Source: Pontibacter liquoris
GTDB taxonomy: Bacteria; Bacteroidota; Bacteroidia; Cytophagales; Hymenobacteraceae
Assembly: GCF_022758235.1 (NCBI RefSeq)
Contig: NZ_JALEBG010000001.1
Location: 744,001-808,000 of the forward strand
Direction: 5' to 3'
DNA length: 64,000 bases
Under the pieces are notes generated by a model, which made no database searches, was not told the DNA's origin, and was given only the letters and a program-made list of their open reading frames with translations. The translations under genes and the position numbers were made by a program. Below are positions 1-8,991 of the stretch, piece after piece. Positions within the stretch are counted from its first letter, which is position 1. Each line of letters opens with the position of its first letter.

Positions 1-518
1 AGCGGAACGCCCAGGTTGGCATTCGGATCGCCATTATTCCAGTCGTTTCCATAAAGACGCACCAGGTCGAAATAAGCCAGGCCGCGCAGAAACTTTGCTT
101 CGCCTTCTACACGGTCCCGGTCGGCTTCATCCACTTTGTCGATCGAAGCAAGCACGTTGTTGAGCAGATTGATCGCTTGGTAGCCTGAGATCCAGATGTT
201 GGAAATGAAGCCATTATTAGTTGGGATGGTCTGGCTATAGATCTGCGTTAGTCCCGTATAGGTTCCGGTCCAGGTAATGGCAGTCTGGCCGGCCAACAGA
301 TCAGGCTCCAGGTATATTCGTCCGCCATACAGATCCGCTACGCCCATGCGATTGTAAGCACCTATCAGGGTAATTTTTACATCCTGTGAGGTAAGTAATG
401 CTTTGCTTTGCTCAATCGAATCAGAGGGGCTTATATCCAGTTTTTTATCGCAGGCACTGAACGTAGCTGCTAAGCTAAAGCCCAGGGCTGTTATATATAT
501 ATAATTTCTTCGTTTCAT
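1..518 (-). CDS. SusD/RagB-like nutrient-binding outer-membrane lipoprotein, N-terminal part (runs off the left edge)
   Basis: The minus strand is open from an ATG at 516-518 to the window edge (172 codons). The product starts with a basic N-terminus, a hydrophobic stretch and a lipobox ending S-A-C at Cys23, so it should be lipidated and exported. Further on, EAKFLRGLAYFDLVRLYG is the typical SusD/RagB N-terminal TPR-like helix. SusD-like proteins sit on the cell surface over a SusC channel and capture glycans or peptides. It begins 18 bp after the SusC-like gene stops, so the two are surely co-transcribed as susC-susD. The C-terminal two thirds and the rest of the locus lie outside, so the substrate cannot be inferred. 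Confidence 0.9.
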   Translation of the reverse strand, partial: MKRRNYIYITALGFSLAATFSACDKKLDISPSDSIEQSKALLTSQDVKITLIGAYNRMGVADLYGGRIYLEPDLLAGQTAITWTGTYTGLTQIYSQTIPTNNGFISNIWISGYQAINLLNNVLASIDKVDEADRDRVEGEAKFLRGLAYFDLVRLYGNDWNNGDPNANLGVP

Positions 519-536
519 TGCGTAGAGTGTTAAGAA

Positions 537-3500
537 TTAAAAGCCAATGTTAACGCCAAATGTAATGGTGCGCGGTTGCGGCGCCGAGTAGAAATCAACA
601 CCCAGGTTGATGTTGGATGCCTGGTAATCGGCGTTCACTTCTGGGTCCCATCCGTCGTAATTGGTGATCAGGAACAGGTTGTATGCATTCATGAACACGC
701 GGGCATTCTGCATTTTTACACGGCTTACCCAGGCTTTCGGCAGGTTATATCCCATCGAGAAGGTTTTCAGGCGCACGTAGGAACCATCTGATAAGTAGCG
801 GCTGGAAGGACCTACACCATTTCCATAAAACAGGCGGGGCTCCGGAATATTGGTGATATCGCCGGGCTTGTCCCAGTAATTCATCTGGTCTGTGGTCTGG
901 TTATCAAACCCGTTGCTGCCATTGGCGCTCATGTACTGGCCGCCTCCGTTATAAATTTTGTTTCCGGTAACGCCCTGGAAGGAGAAGGAAAGATCAAAAT
1001 TCTTGTAGGAGAAGTTGTTTGTCAGGCCACCGATATAATTAGGCGTTGGATTGCCCAGGATAACATCCTGTGCAGCACTGTAATCGTTTGTGGTGGTGCG
1101 GTCAATAGAGCCGTCGGCGTTGGTGGTGTTTAGATAGTATATGGCATCACCGTTAGCAGGGTCCACACCGGCATACTCTTTTCCGAAAAACACGCCGATC
1201 GGCTGGCCTTCTATTACGCGGTTCAGGTCGTTGGTGCCCAGTACCTGGCCCTGTATGTCTGTTACGCGGTTCTTGTTGTAGGAGCCGTTAAACGTGGTGG
1301 ACCAGTTAAAATCACCCACAATGTTCTGCGAGGTTACGGAGAGCTCATAGCCCTGGTTGTAGAGCTTGCCCAGGTTCTGCAACTGGGTAGCAAAGCCCGA
1401 TGTTGCCGGAACATTCACATAGAGCAGCAGGTCATCGGTATTCTTGCGGTAATAATCAAAAGAGCCGGAAATACGGTTGTTCAGGAAACCGAAATCCAAG
1501 CCAAGGTCCAGTTGGGCAGTAGACTCCCACTTGAGGTCAGGGTTAGCAATTTGCGTGATGCGCTGTCCTGCGTCGCCGTTGTAGCCAGCATCGCCGGTAA
1601 ACAAGCCCAGCGAAGCAAAGTTCGGAATCTCGGCGTTTCCTGTCAGGCCGTAGCTGCCACGCACTTTCAAAGTAGACAGGTAGCTGATGCCTTTCATGAA
1701 CTCTTCCTCCGAGATCATCCAGCCAATAGAGCCGGCCGGGAAGAAACCGTAGCGGTTGTCAGCACCAAAGCGGGAAGAGCCGTCTATGCGGGCACTGGCT
1801 GAAACGAAGTACTTGTCGCGGAACGAATAATTACCCCGGGCAAAGTATGACAGGAAGCTATAGCCTGTTTCAGAGGATGATCCGGCCGAGATCTGGGCTG
1901 CAGACGACAACTTCTTGTAGGCATCTGACGGGAACTGCTGACCCTGTACGTCGCTAAGATTTGTTCTAGACTGCTGATAGCTCATACCTGCTGTTATATC
2001 AAGCGCATTATTCTCGTTGATGGTGTTGCGGTAAGTGAAGTAGTTGTTGGTGTTATAGTTGATCACCTGCGTAGAGGAGTTTTCCCCGAAGCCATTTGGT
2101 GTACCTGTGTTCCGGAAAGTCAGGCGGCCATAGTAGCTCTCTTCGTGCTGGTTCAGCTGGTCTACGCCAAACTCAGAGCGAAACGCCAGCCTATCGGTTA
2201 TTTTCAACTCGCCGTATACGTTGCCGATGGTGCGGTACACACTTGTCTGGTACGAGGCATTGCCCAGGGCAAGCAGCGGGTTATAGTATACCGGGTAATT
2301 GTTTGCTACTCCTGGCAGGCTGCCGCTCAGCAGGCCGGAACGGGGGTCAATGATCGGCGTGATCGGCGATAAGGCTACGATCTGCATTGGAGTAGAGAAA
2401 GCATTATCGTTGGAAACCCGGTCGTTCTCTGTTTTGGCAAAGCTCAGGTTCATACCTACGTTCAGGATGCTGTTCATCTTATTATCCAGGTTGATGCGGC
2501 CCGAGTATCTTCTGAAAGCATTCCCGATCAACAAGCCTGTCTGGTCCAGGTACTGCCCGCTGATGTAGTAGGTAGTGTTCTCGTTACCACCGGACAGGTT
2601 GAGGTCGTACTGGGCCTGCGCTGCACTCTGGAAGGCTTCTCGCTCCCAGTTGGTGTTCACCGCGCCTGTTTCCCAATCCTGGTTGCCAGCTGAATAGCGG
2701 GTCATGCGGCTGTTCACAAAATCGGCATTATCAGCTATTGCATCCTCCAGCGTTGGATAATCGTCTGGATAGTTAGCAAAATCAAGTGGTGCAGCGCCAA
2801 GGCCGGCGCGTTGCATAAGCTGTACATACTGCTTCGCATTTAAGAAGTCACGGTGGCGCGATGGTTTGCTGCTGCCCCACTGGGCAGAAAAGTTAATGCG
2901 GGAGGTACCGGCTTTGCCTTTTTTGGTGGTGATCAGCACTACGCCGTTAGAACCTCTTGCACCATAAATAGCTGCAGCCGCTGCGTCTTTCAACACCTCA
3001 ATAGAGGCCACATCATTAAAATTGATGTCGGCCAGCGGGTTGGTGCCCGCCGAAGTACCGGACAGGTTTTCTGTTGTGATCGGAATACCGTCAATTACAT
3101 ATAGCGGCTGGCTGCCGGCAGACAGAGAGGACGTGCCCCGTACGCGCACCTGAATGCCCTGGCCCAGCTTGCCGTTATTCGACTGGATGAACACACCGGC
3201 GGCTTTGCCCTGTATGGCCTGCTCTACTGAGGTAACCGGGGTTTGCTCTACTTCTTTAGAGGTCAGGGAGGCAATAGAACCCGTTACGCTGCGCTTTTCC
3301 TGCGTACCATAGCCCACCACCACTACTTCTTCGAGTTGCTGCTGGTCGGTGCGGAGCTGCACATTAATGCTGGTGCGGCCTTCAACAGGAATTTCCTGGC
3401 TTTCCATTCCGATAAAGCGGAATACCAGCGTAGCCTTAGGCTGCACCTGCAGCGAATACTCGCCATTTACTCCGGTAGTAACCCCGTTAGAGGTGCCTCG

Positions 3501-3638
3501 CTCCAGAACTGTAACACCAGGCAGGGCAGAGCCATCGGAGGCTGCCGTTACCCGACCAGATACAGTTTGAGCTTGTGCCCAGGCGCTGTTTACAAGCGCG
3601 AAGAACAACAAAATACTCAACAGTACATTTTTCTTCAT
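537..3638 (-). CDS. SusC/RagA-family TonB-dependent outer-membrane transporter
   Basis: A 1033-residue protein of normal SusC length. In order: a signal peptide (about 1-22, cleavage after A-W-A), a carboxypeptidase-regulatory-like domain (about 25-100), the conserved EEVVVVGYG stretch (103-111), a plug domain (about 115-240) with the SusC signature SIEVLKDAAAAAIYGARGSN (212-231), and a long beta-barrel ending in a strand with terminal Phe (FGVNIGF). It should import a ligand bound by the SusD partner immediately downstream, powered by TonB-ExbBD. No sigma/anti-sigma or hybrid two-component regulator is next to it on the upstream side. The heptamer AAGTATA, common elsewhere in the window, is absent here. 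The family is certain; the substrate is unknown. Confidence 0.96.
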   Translation of the reverse strand: MKKNVLLSILLFFALVNSAWAQAQTVSGRVTAASDGSALPGVTVLERGTSNGVTTGVNGEYSLQVQPKATLVFRFIGMESQEIPVEGRTSINVQLRTDQQQLEEVVVVGYGTQEKRSVTGSIASLTSKEVEQTPVTSVEQAIQGKAAGVFIQSNNGKLGQGIQVRVRGTSSLSAGSQPLYVIDGIPITTENLSGTSAGTNPLADINFNDVASIEVLKDAAAAAIYGARGSNGVVLITTKKGKAGTSRINFSAQWGSSKPSRHRDFLNAKQYVQLMQRAGLGAAPLDFANYPDDYPTLEDAIADNADFVNSRMTRYSAGNQDWETGAVNTNWEREAFQSAAQAQYDLNLSGGNENTTYYISGQYLDQTGLLIGNAFRRYSGRINLDNKMNSILNVGMNLSFAKTENDRVSNDNAFSTPMQIVALSPITPIIDPRSGLLSGSLPGVANNYPVYYNPLLALGNASYQTSVYRTIGNVYGELKITDRLAFRSEFGVDQLNQHEESYYGRLTFRNTGTPNGFGENSSTQVINYNTNNYFTYRNTINENNALDITAGMSYQQSRTNLSDVQGQQFPSDAYKKLSSAAQISAGSSSETGYSFLSYFARGNYSFRDKYFVSASARIDGSSRFGADNRYGFFPAGSIGWMISEEEFMKGISYLSTLKVRGSYGLTGNAEIPNFASLGLFTGDAGYNGDAGQRITQIANPDLKWESTAQLDLGLDFGFLNNRISGSFDYYRKNTDDLLLYVNVPATSGFATQLQNLGKLYNQGYELSVTSQNIVGDFNWSTTFNGSYNKNRVTDIQGQVLGTNDLNRVIEGQPIGVFFGKEYAGVDPANGDAIYYLNTTNADGSIDRTTTNDYSAAQDVILGNPTPNYIGGLTNNFSYKNFDLSFSFQGVTGNKIYNGGGQYMSANGSNGFDNQTTDQMNYWDKPGDITNIPEPRLFYGNGVGPSSRYLSDGSYVRLKTFSMGYNLPKAWVSRVKMQNARVFMNAYNLFLITNYDGWDPEVNADYQASNINLGVDFYSAPQPRTITFGVNIGF

Positions 3639-3985
3639 GATCGTTTAGGTTTAGCTTAAAAATTAAATCGGCATCAGGAGCTTCCGGTGGCACAAGGACC
3701 GTTCGAAAGGCTCCGTACTTGTTTGTGTTAGGTAAATTTGGAAAAGGTGTAAAAAGGTGCGGCAATAATGCCTCTTATACGGCATCTAAAATAATAATAA
3801 TAAAACAATACTGGAAGTAATTTAAATGATTCATAGGCATACAACCATTTTTAACACAATGACAGTGAAGGGGCTAATTTGCAAAACTTTCCGGATTAGT
3901 ACTGTGCTAACGGATATATTTTATAGGTCGGCCTGTAAAAAAAGCAAATGCGCGTGAATAGCTAAGCCAGCGCATGTGTGCCTTG
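3639..3985. other. Intergenic region upstream of the SusC-like gene
   Basis: This 347-bp gap must hold the promoter of the minus-strand susC-like gene and the 3' end of the histidine phosphatase transcript. It is AT-rich around 3780-3880. I could not find a convincing TTTG/TAnnTTTG promoter pair on the minus strand, nor a strong terminator hairpin. Short open frames here have no coding character. Confidence 0.5.
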
Positions 3986-4570
3986 TTATTGCTCCAGCAC
4001 ATTTACGCTCACGTACCCGTGTCCGCCTTTGCTGGCCACACGCCAGCCTGATTTTTTCAAGTATCTAAGTATAAAACTGTTGAGTAGGCCATGTGCTACC
4101 AGCACCGCTATGCCGCTGGCCTGCGCTTCGGTTGCCAGTAGGGTGGCACCGGCCTGGGCGCGTTGCCTGGCCTGCCGGAAACTCTCGATTCCCTGGTGGT
4201 TGAGCCCCAGAAACCATAGCAGGCGTGCTGTCAGCAGCCAGAAACCAAGCGGCAGGCGCAGCAGGGGCAGCGGAAAGATTTTTCGCTCAAATTCCCGGAA
4301 GCGGGCATCCGCCACCAGGCGCACCTTTTCTCCGAAAATAGCCTTAGCCGTTAGTTGGGAGCGCAGCAGCGTGCTGCAGTATACTTTGGTGATGTGCTTA
4401 TACGGAAAGGCTTCGTGCTGCAGAACAAACGCTTCTACTTCAGCGGCATCGTAGGCGGTCAGGAAGCCGCGGGCCGAACGGGCCGAGAACAGGCCGCTGC
4501 GCTGCACCAGGGGCCGCGCATGGCGGATAAGAAAGATCTGCTTTGGGGGAGTGCTGCTGGTTGTTTCCAA
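3986..4570 (-). CDS. Histidine phosphatase family protein (phosphoglycerate-mutase-like fold)
   Basis: A 194-residue soluble protein. FLIRHARP near residue 13 is the catalytic RHG-type motif (here R-H-A, the His being the phospho-acceptor). CSTLLRSQLTAKAIF is the conserved helix that follows a substrate-site Arg, an Glu-containing FREFERKI segment follows, and VAHGLLNSFI carries the second catalytic His. The family includes SixA-type phosphohistidine phosphatases, sugar-phosphate phosphatases and mutases; the substrate cannot be told from sequence. The only available start is TTG (4568-4570), because a stop lies just upstream in frame. The start overlaps a coding-looking fragment in another frame (4571-4757), so some decay at the 5' end is possible. 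Confidence 0.82.
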   Translation of the reverse strand: METTSSTPPKQIFLIRHARPLVQRSGLFSARSARGFLTAYDAAEVEAFVLQHEAFPYKHITKVYCSTLLRSQLTAKAIFGEKVRLVADARFREFERKIFPLPLLRLPLGFWLLTARLLWFLGLNHQGIESFRQARQRAQAGATLLATEAQASGIAVLVAHGLLNSFILRYLKKSGWRVASKGGHGYVSVNVLEQ

Positions 4571-4757
4571 GTATAAACGGGTGGTTGGCTATACGTTGCA
4601 GTACCGCCTGCTCGGTCGAAAGGTTATGCCGGCTGCTATAGAACAGGTCCGCAAAGACCTTCTGCCGGAGGTACGCCCCTGCCGGTAAGAGAAGTATACT
4701 ATCCAATATCGTGTCGCGCGAGCGGCCATCATGCAGTACGCCGGCCAACTTGCCCAT
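4571..4757 (-). pseudogene. Orphan coding-looking fragment, possibly a gene remnant
   Basis: From an ATG at 4755-4757 the minus strand reads a stretch with codon choice typical of genes here and a protein-like sequence (DTILDSILLLPAGAYLRQ, then QKVFADLFYSSRHNLSTE and AVLQRIANHPFI). The frame then runs without a stop into the phosphatase gene, as far as 4440, where it turns into out-of-frame Pro/Arg-rich sequence. Upstream, another frame (GTG at 4894) also looks partly coding before losing sense near 4750. I do not recognise a family. Either a small gene overlaps the phosphatase, or a longer gene has decayed by frameshift. Confidence 0.3.
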
Positions 4758-5023
4758 GGCCTTGTGAGGGCAGGCTCAGTCCGCCTTTTTTCAGCTTGAT
4801 CCGCACTGTTCAGAAACCCCACAGACAATGCAATAGCCTCTGCAGATTTTGGCGACTCGTAAAGTATAAAAATAATCGTAAAAGGCTGGGCCACGGCAAG
4901 CTATCAAATTTTTATATAGCCTTATTTCAGCATCTATAACCCTATTTGCCTCTCCTACGTTTTACCTAACAATGTTAAGGAATTTAACAATTTCTATATA
5001 GGGAGAAAAATTTACAGCATCAC

Positions 5024-5728
5024 GTGCAGCATCTGAAGGGTAGAAAGGCATTGATCAGTGGGGGAGCCTCGGGCATTGGCCGGGCCATAGCGGCCAGATT
5101 GATTCAGGAAGAAGTAGCCACCGCGCTGGCCGACCTCCACCTGCCCGGAGAAGCGCCCCCTGCCACAAAAACCTTCCGGTGCGACGTCACGTCCGGCCCC
5201 GATGTGGATACGCTTTTTGCAGGCGTTCAGGCTAGTATAGGCGCCCCAGATATCCTTGTTTGCAGCGCGGGGCGCGGCATTCACGAAAAACTAACGGAAG
5301 GTGATCCTGCCAAATGGCAGCAAGCTATTGAGGTAAACCTGCTGGGTGCCCTGCGCATGATCCGTGCGTTTGTGCCGGGTATGGTTGCGGAGGGGCAGGG
5401 CGATGTGGTGCTTATCTCGTCGGTAGCAGCGGGGCAGGCTTATACCTATGACGGCGTGTACGGGGCTTCAAAAGCGGCGCTGGAGGTAATAGCCGAAACG
5501 CTGCGCCTGGAAGTGCTGCCCCTTGTGCGGGTAACCGTCATTGCCCCGGGCGTAACAGATACTCCCTTTTTCGAGCATACTATTTCAGGATCTCATACGG
5601 CAGCAGCTATCGGCTTCGGCGCTATTTCGCCGGAGGTAGTGGCTGACGCGGTGCTTTATGCATTGCGTCAGCCTAAAGGTGTTTCGGTCAACCGCATCAC
5701 CGTCAGGCCTACAGCCCAGCCGTTTTAA
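5024..5728 (+). CDS. SDR-family NAD(P)-dependent oxidoreductase, first gene of the glycan cluster
   Basis: A 234-residue classical short-chain dehydrogenase. The cofactor loop SGGASGIG spans 12-19, CSAG (80-83) replaces the usual NNAG, Asn105 is in place, the catalytic Ser is in ISSVAAG (131-137), and YGASK gives Tyr146 and Lys150. The substrate is unknown, a sugar or a small alcohol/ketone. The start must be GTG at 5024: no in-frame ATG exists upstream, and the first internal Met is far past the Rossmann loop. A GGGAG lies about 20 bp upstream. The stop is 35 bp before the epimerase gene, which suggests one transcript with the whole 5.0-16.5 kb cluster. Confidence 0.88.
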   Translation: MQHLKGRKALISGGASGIGRAIAARLIQEEVATALADLHLPGEAPPATKTFRCDVTSGPDVDTLFAGVQASIGAPDILVCSAGRGIHEKLTEGDPAKWQQAIEVNLLGALRMIRAFVPGMVAEGQGDVVLISSVAAGQAYTYDGVYGASKAALEVIAETLRLEVLPLVRVTVIAPGVTDTPFFEHTISGSHTAAAIGFGAISPEVVADAVLYALRQPKGVSVNRITVRPTAQPF

Positions 5729-5763
5729 CTTGTATAAACCAAACCGATGACGAACAACAGACT

Positions 5764-6882
5764 ATGAAAGAAACGATTTTAATCACGGGCGGAGCTGGGT
5801 TTATTGGTTCGCACCTGGCAGATGAACTGATCAGAGAAGGCTATCGCGTGCGGGCCCTGGATAACCTGAGCGAGCAGGTGCACGGCAAAAACTGCGAGCG
5901 CCCCGAGTACCTACACGAAGAAGTGGAGTTGCTGGTGGGCGATGTGCGTAATCCCGACGATGTGGCGCGCGCGCTGGAAGGCGTGGATTATGTTTTTCAT
6001 TTTGCCGCCATGGTGGGCGTGGGGCAAAGCATGTATGAGATCCGCAACTATACGGATGTCAACAACATGGGCACAGCCGTACTGCTCGAGGCACTCATCA
6101 AAAAGCCGGTGAAGAAACTGGTGGTAGCCAGCAGCATGAGCATCTATGGCGAGGGCTTGTACCAGAACCCGCAGGGGGAGCTGCAGACGGTTTCTGAACG
6201 GCCGCTGGAGCAGCTCAAAGCCGGCGACTGGGAACTGCACGATGCGCAGGGCCATACCCTGCAACCTATCCCTACCCCGGAATCCAAAATTCCTTCGCTT
6301 TCATCAGTATATGCCTTGTCTAAGTATGACCAGGAGCGCCTTTGCCTGATGGTGGGCCGGGCTTACAACATCCCGACGGTGGCCATGCGCTTTTTTAACG
6401 TCTACGGCACGCGGCAGGCGCTTTCCAACCCTTATACCGGGGTGCTGGCCATTTTTGCTTCGCGGCTGCTGAACAACAACGCCCCGATGATCTTTGAGGA
6501 CGGCTACCAGCAGCGCGACTTTGTGCATGTGCGCGACGTGGCGCTGGCCTGCCGCCTGGCCATGGAAAAGGACGAAGCCAACGGCCAGGTATTCAACGTA
6601 GGCAGCGGCAATAACTATACTATCCGTGAGATCGGCGAACGCCTGGCGATGGTGATGGACAAGCCCCAGCTGGTGCCCGAGATCACAGGCAAGTATAGAG
6701 TCGGCGACATCCGCCATTGCTATGCCGACATTTCCCTGGCCAATAAGGTGCTGGGCTTCTATCCGCAGGTAGATTTTAATGATGGCCTGGACGAGCTGGC
6801 CAAATGGCTCGAAGGGCAGATTGCTTATGACCGGGTGAGCGAAGCAAGCGCCGAACTGGCCGCCCGGGGCCTGACAGTATAG
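5764..6882 (+). CDS. NAD-dependent epimerase/dehydratase (nucleotide-sugar, extended SDR)
   Basis: A 372-residue extended SDR. GGAGFIGS (9-16) binds NAD, FHFAAMVGVG is the conserved strand after the Rossmann core, SSMSIYGEG carries the active-site Ser, and VYALSK gives Tyr183 and Lys187. RFFNVYG and QQRDFVHVRDVA are typical of UDP-glucose 4-epimerase and related NDP-sugar enzymes. It probably epimerises or dehydrates an NDP-hexose for the glycosyltransferases downstream. An insertion at about 133-175, before the active-site Tyr, is longer than in GalE. The next gene starts 52 bp on. The exact NDP-sugar cannot be inferred. Confidence 0.93.
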   Translation: MKETILITGGAGFIGSHLADELIREGYRVRALDNLSEQVHGKNCERPEYLHEEVELLVGDVRNPDDVARALEGVDYVFHFAAMVGVGQSMYEIRNYTDVNNMGTAVLLEALIKKPVKKLVVASSMSIYGEGLYQNPQGELQTVSERPLEQLKAGDWELHDAQGHTLQPIPTPESKIPSLSSVYALSKYDQERLCLMVGRAYNIPTVAMRFFNVYGTRQALSNPYTGVLAIFASRLLNNNAPMIFEDGYQQRDFVHVRDVALACRLAMEKDEANGQVFNVGSGNNYTIREIGERLAMVMDKPQLVPEITGKYRVGDIRHCYADISLANKVLGFYPQVDFNDGLDELAKWLEGQIAYDRVSEASAELAARGLTV

Positions 6883-6934
6883 TAAATGGTAAAAGCACCC
6901 GCACCCCATATGTAGATAAAAGAAGTAGCACAAA

Positions 6935-8989
6935 ATGAAAATAGATAAGGCAAAGAAAAACGAATCGCTCCCTGTTGTCGGACTAGTGGAGTGGTTCCGG
7001 ATGGGTGAGCACGAGCAGGTTAAGCAAACGCTCGCCGATTTAAAGGAGATTGGCGTAACCGAGCTGAGAACTGGCGTGTCGTGGGCGGATTATTATACCG
7101 AAGAAGGCAAAGCATGGTACAATTGGCTCATTCCGACGCTGGCCAAAGAAGTGAACGTACTGCCCTGCTTCCTTTACACACCGCCTTCTATCGGGGAGCG
7201 TGCCCGCACCTCGGCGCCGCCAAAAGATAAAAAAGCCTATGCCGATTTCCTGGATGTATTTATCACCGAACTGGGCGAGCACTTTGAATGGGTGGAGCTT
7301 TGGAACGAGCCCAACAACAAGGTCGAATACGATTTTACGCTGGACTACGGCTGGTATAAGTTTGCCGAAATGGTGGGCGGCGCAGCCTACTGGTGCAAGC
7401 AGCGCGGCAAGAAAACGCTGCTCGGCGGCATGAGCCCCATCGATCCTAACTTCCTGCATACCATGTATGAGCGCGGCGTGATGCAGTACATCGATGCGGT
7501 AGGCCTGCATGGCTTTCCGGATGTATTCGACCAGCAGTGGGAGGGTTGGGCTGAGAACATCAACGCCGTGCGCGAGGTGATGGCACAGCATAATTCCACC
7601 GCCGAGCTCTGGATAACGGAAGCTGGTTTCTCTACCTGGCAACACGACGAGTTCAAGCAGGTGCAGGAGTTTAAAGCTACCCTGAAAGCCGATGCCGCCC
7701 GCGTATACTGGTACGGCCTCCGCGACCTGGATGCCAGTCTGCCCACTGTAGGCGGGTTTCACCTGGATGAACGCGAGTACCACTTTGGCCTGAAACGATC
7801 CGATAACTCCACCAAGCTGCTGTACCGCCTCTGGGCTAAACACGGCCTGGCCAAACTCCAAAGCCTCGACTACATCAAACGCACTCTCACCGAAGCGACC
7901 GAACCCTATACTTTAATTACAGGTGGCGCCGGCTTTGTAGGCACCAATGTGGCCAAGCGGCTGCTGGAGCAGGGCAAACGCGTACTCGTTTTCGATAGCC
8001 TCTCCCGTGATGGCGTAGAGCAGAACCTGAAATGGCTGCATGAAACCTACCCCGACAAGCTGGAAATATACGTTGGCGATATCCGTGATCTGCAAACAGT
8101 GCGCTACGTGATGCAGAAGGCCGAGGCCGTTTTCCACTATGCTGCGCAGGTTGCCGTAACCACTTCCCTGGATTTCCCGATCAACGACTTCGAGGTGAAT
8201 GCCCGGGGCATCATCAACGTGCTGGAGGCCATACGCGAGCAGCCGACGCCGCCGCCGCTGGTGTTTACCTCTACAAACAAAGTATACGGCGGCCTCGAAG
8301 ACCTTAAATTCATCTCGAATGGCTCGCGCTATTATCCGGCGGAGGTAACCATCAAGAACCATGGCATCAGCGAGGCCCGTCCGCTGGATTTCCATAGCCC
8401 TTACGGCTGCTCCAAAGGCGCTGCCGACCAGTATGTGATCGACTATGCCCGTACTTACAACCTGCCCATGGCCGTGTTCCGGATGAGCTGCATCTATGGG
8501 CCGCACCAATATGGCAACGAAGACCAGGGCTGGGTGGCACACTTTGCCATCCGGGCTATTGAGGGCAAGCCCGTTAATATTTACGGTGATGGCAAGCAGG
8601 TACGGGATATTCTTTTTGTGGAAGATCTGGTAGACGCTTTCCTGCTGGCGCAGGAACACATTCAGGAGATAAAAGGCCAGGCCTTCAACATTGGCGGCGG
8701 CCCTGAGAACACGGTCAGCCTGCTGGAGCTGTTAAAGACCATCGGCAAGTATAGGGGCAAAGAGATTCCGCTCAAGTTTGGCGGCTGGCGTCCCGGCGAT
8801 CAGCATTATTATGTGTCCGATACGCGCAAGTTTCAGAAAGCCACCGGCTGGTATCCCAAGCACAACGTGCAGGAAGGCGTAGCCAAACTCTATCAGTGGC
8901 TCTGTGAGAACCGCGGCCTTGCCGTGCCTATGATTTTATTATCTGAAAAAGAAATAGCAGAACCCGTTAAAAAAGCAGCAGTAGCCTAA
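6935..8989 (+). CDS. Fusion protein: cytoplasmic GH39-like glycosidase domain + NAD-dependent epimerase (CDP-paratose-2-epimerase-like)
   Basis: One uninterrupted 684-residue frame joins two enzymes. Residues about 10-310 form a TIM-barrel glycosidase of the beta-xylosidase/GH39 type, with LWNEPN placing the acid/base at Glu125 and WITEAGFSTW the nucleophile at Glu229. Residues about 323-665 are an extended SDR with TGGAGFVGTN (329-338), FTSTNKVYGG, and SPYGCSK giving Tyr490 and Lys494. The STNKVYG form resembles CDP-paratose/tyvelose 2-epimerases. There is no signal peptide, so the glycosidase half would act in the cytoplasm, unlike most GH39 enzymes. The junction has no stop or internal start signal, and the next gene begins 2 bp after the stop. 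Domain families are clear; the joint reaction is unknown. Confidence 0.9.
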   Translation: MKIDKAKKNESLPVVGLVEWFRMGEHEQVKQTLADLKEIGVTELRTGVSWADYYTEEGKAWYNWLIPTLAKEVNVLPCFLYTPPSIGERARTSAPPKDKKAYADFLDVFITELGEHFEWVELWNEPNNKVEYDFTLDYGWYKFAEMVGGAAYWCKQRGKKTLLGGMSPIDPNFLHTMYERGVMQYIDAVGLHGFPDVFDQQWEGWAENINAVREVMAQHNSTAELWITEAGFSTWQHDEFKQVQEFKATLKADAARVYWYGLRDLDASLPTVGGFHLDEREYHFGLKRSDNSTKLLYRLWAKHGLAKLQSLDYIKRTLTEATEPYTLITGGAGFVGTNVAKRLLEQGKRVLVFDSLSRDGVEQNLKWLHETYPDKLEIYVGDIRDLQTVRYVMQKAEAVFHYAAQVAVTTSLDFPINDFEVNARGIINVLEAIREQPTPPPLVFTSTNKVYGGLEDLKFISNGSRYYPAEVTIKNHGISEARPLDFHSPYGCSKGAADQYVIDYARTYNLPMAVFRMSCIYGPHQYGNEDQGWVAHFAIRAIEGKPVNIYGDGKQVRDILFVEDLVDAFLLAQEHIQEIKGQAFNIGGGPENTVSLLELLKTIGKYRGKEIPLKFGGWRPGDQHYYVSDTRKFQKATGWYPKHNVQEGVAKLYQWLCENRGLAVPMILLSEKEIAEPVKKAAVA

Positions 8990-8991
8990 CC

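Noticed and set aside
1..3638. SusC/SusD pair considered as a full polysaccharide-utilisation locus
   Set aside because: No glycoside hydrolase, lyase or regulator lies on the upstream side, and the downstream side is outside the window. Such pairs also import peptides.
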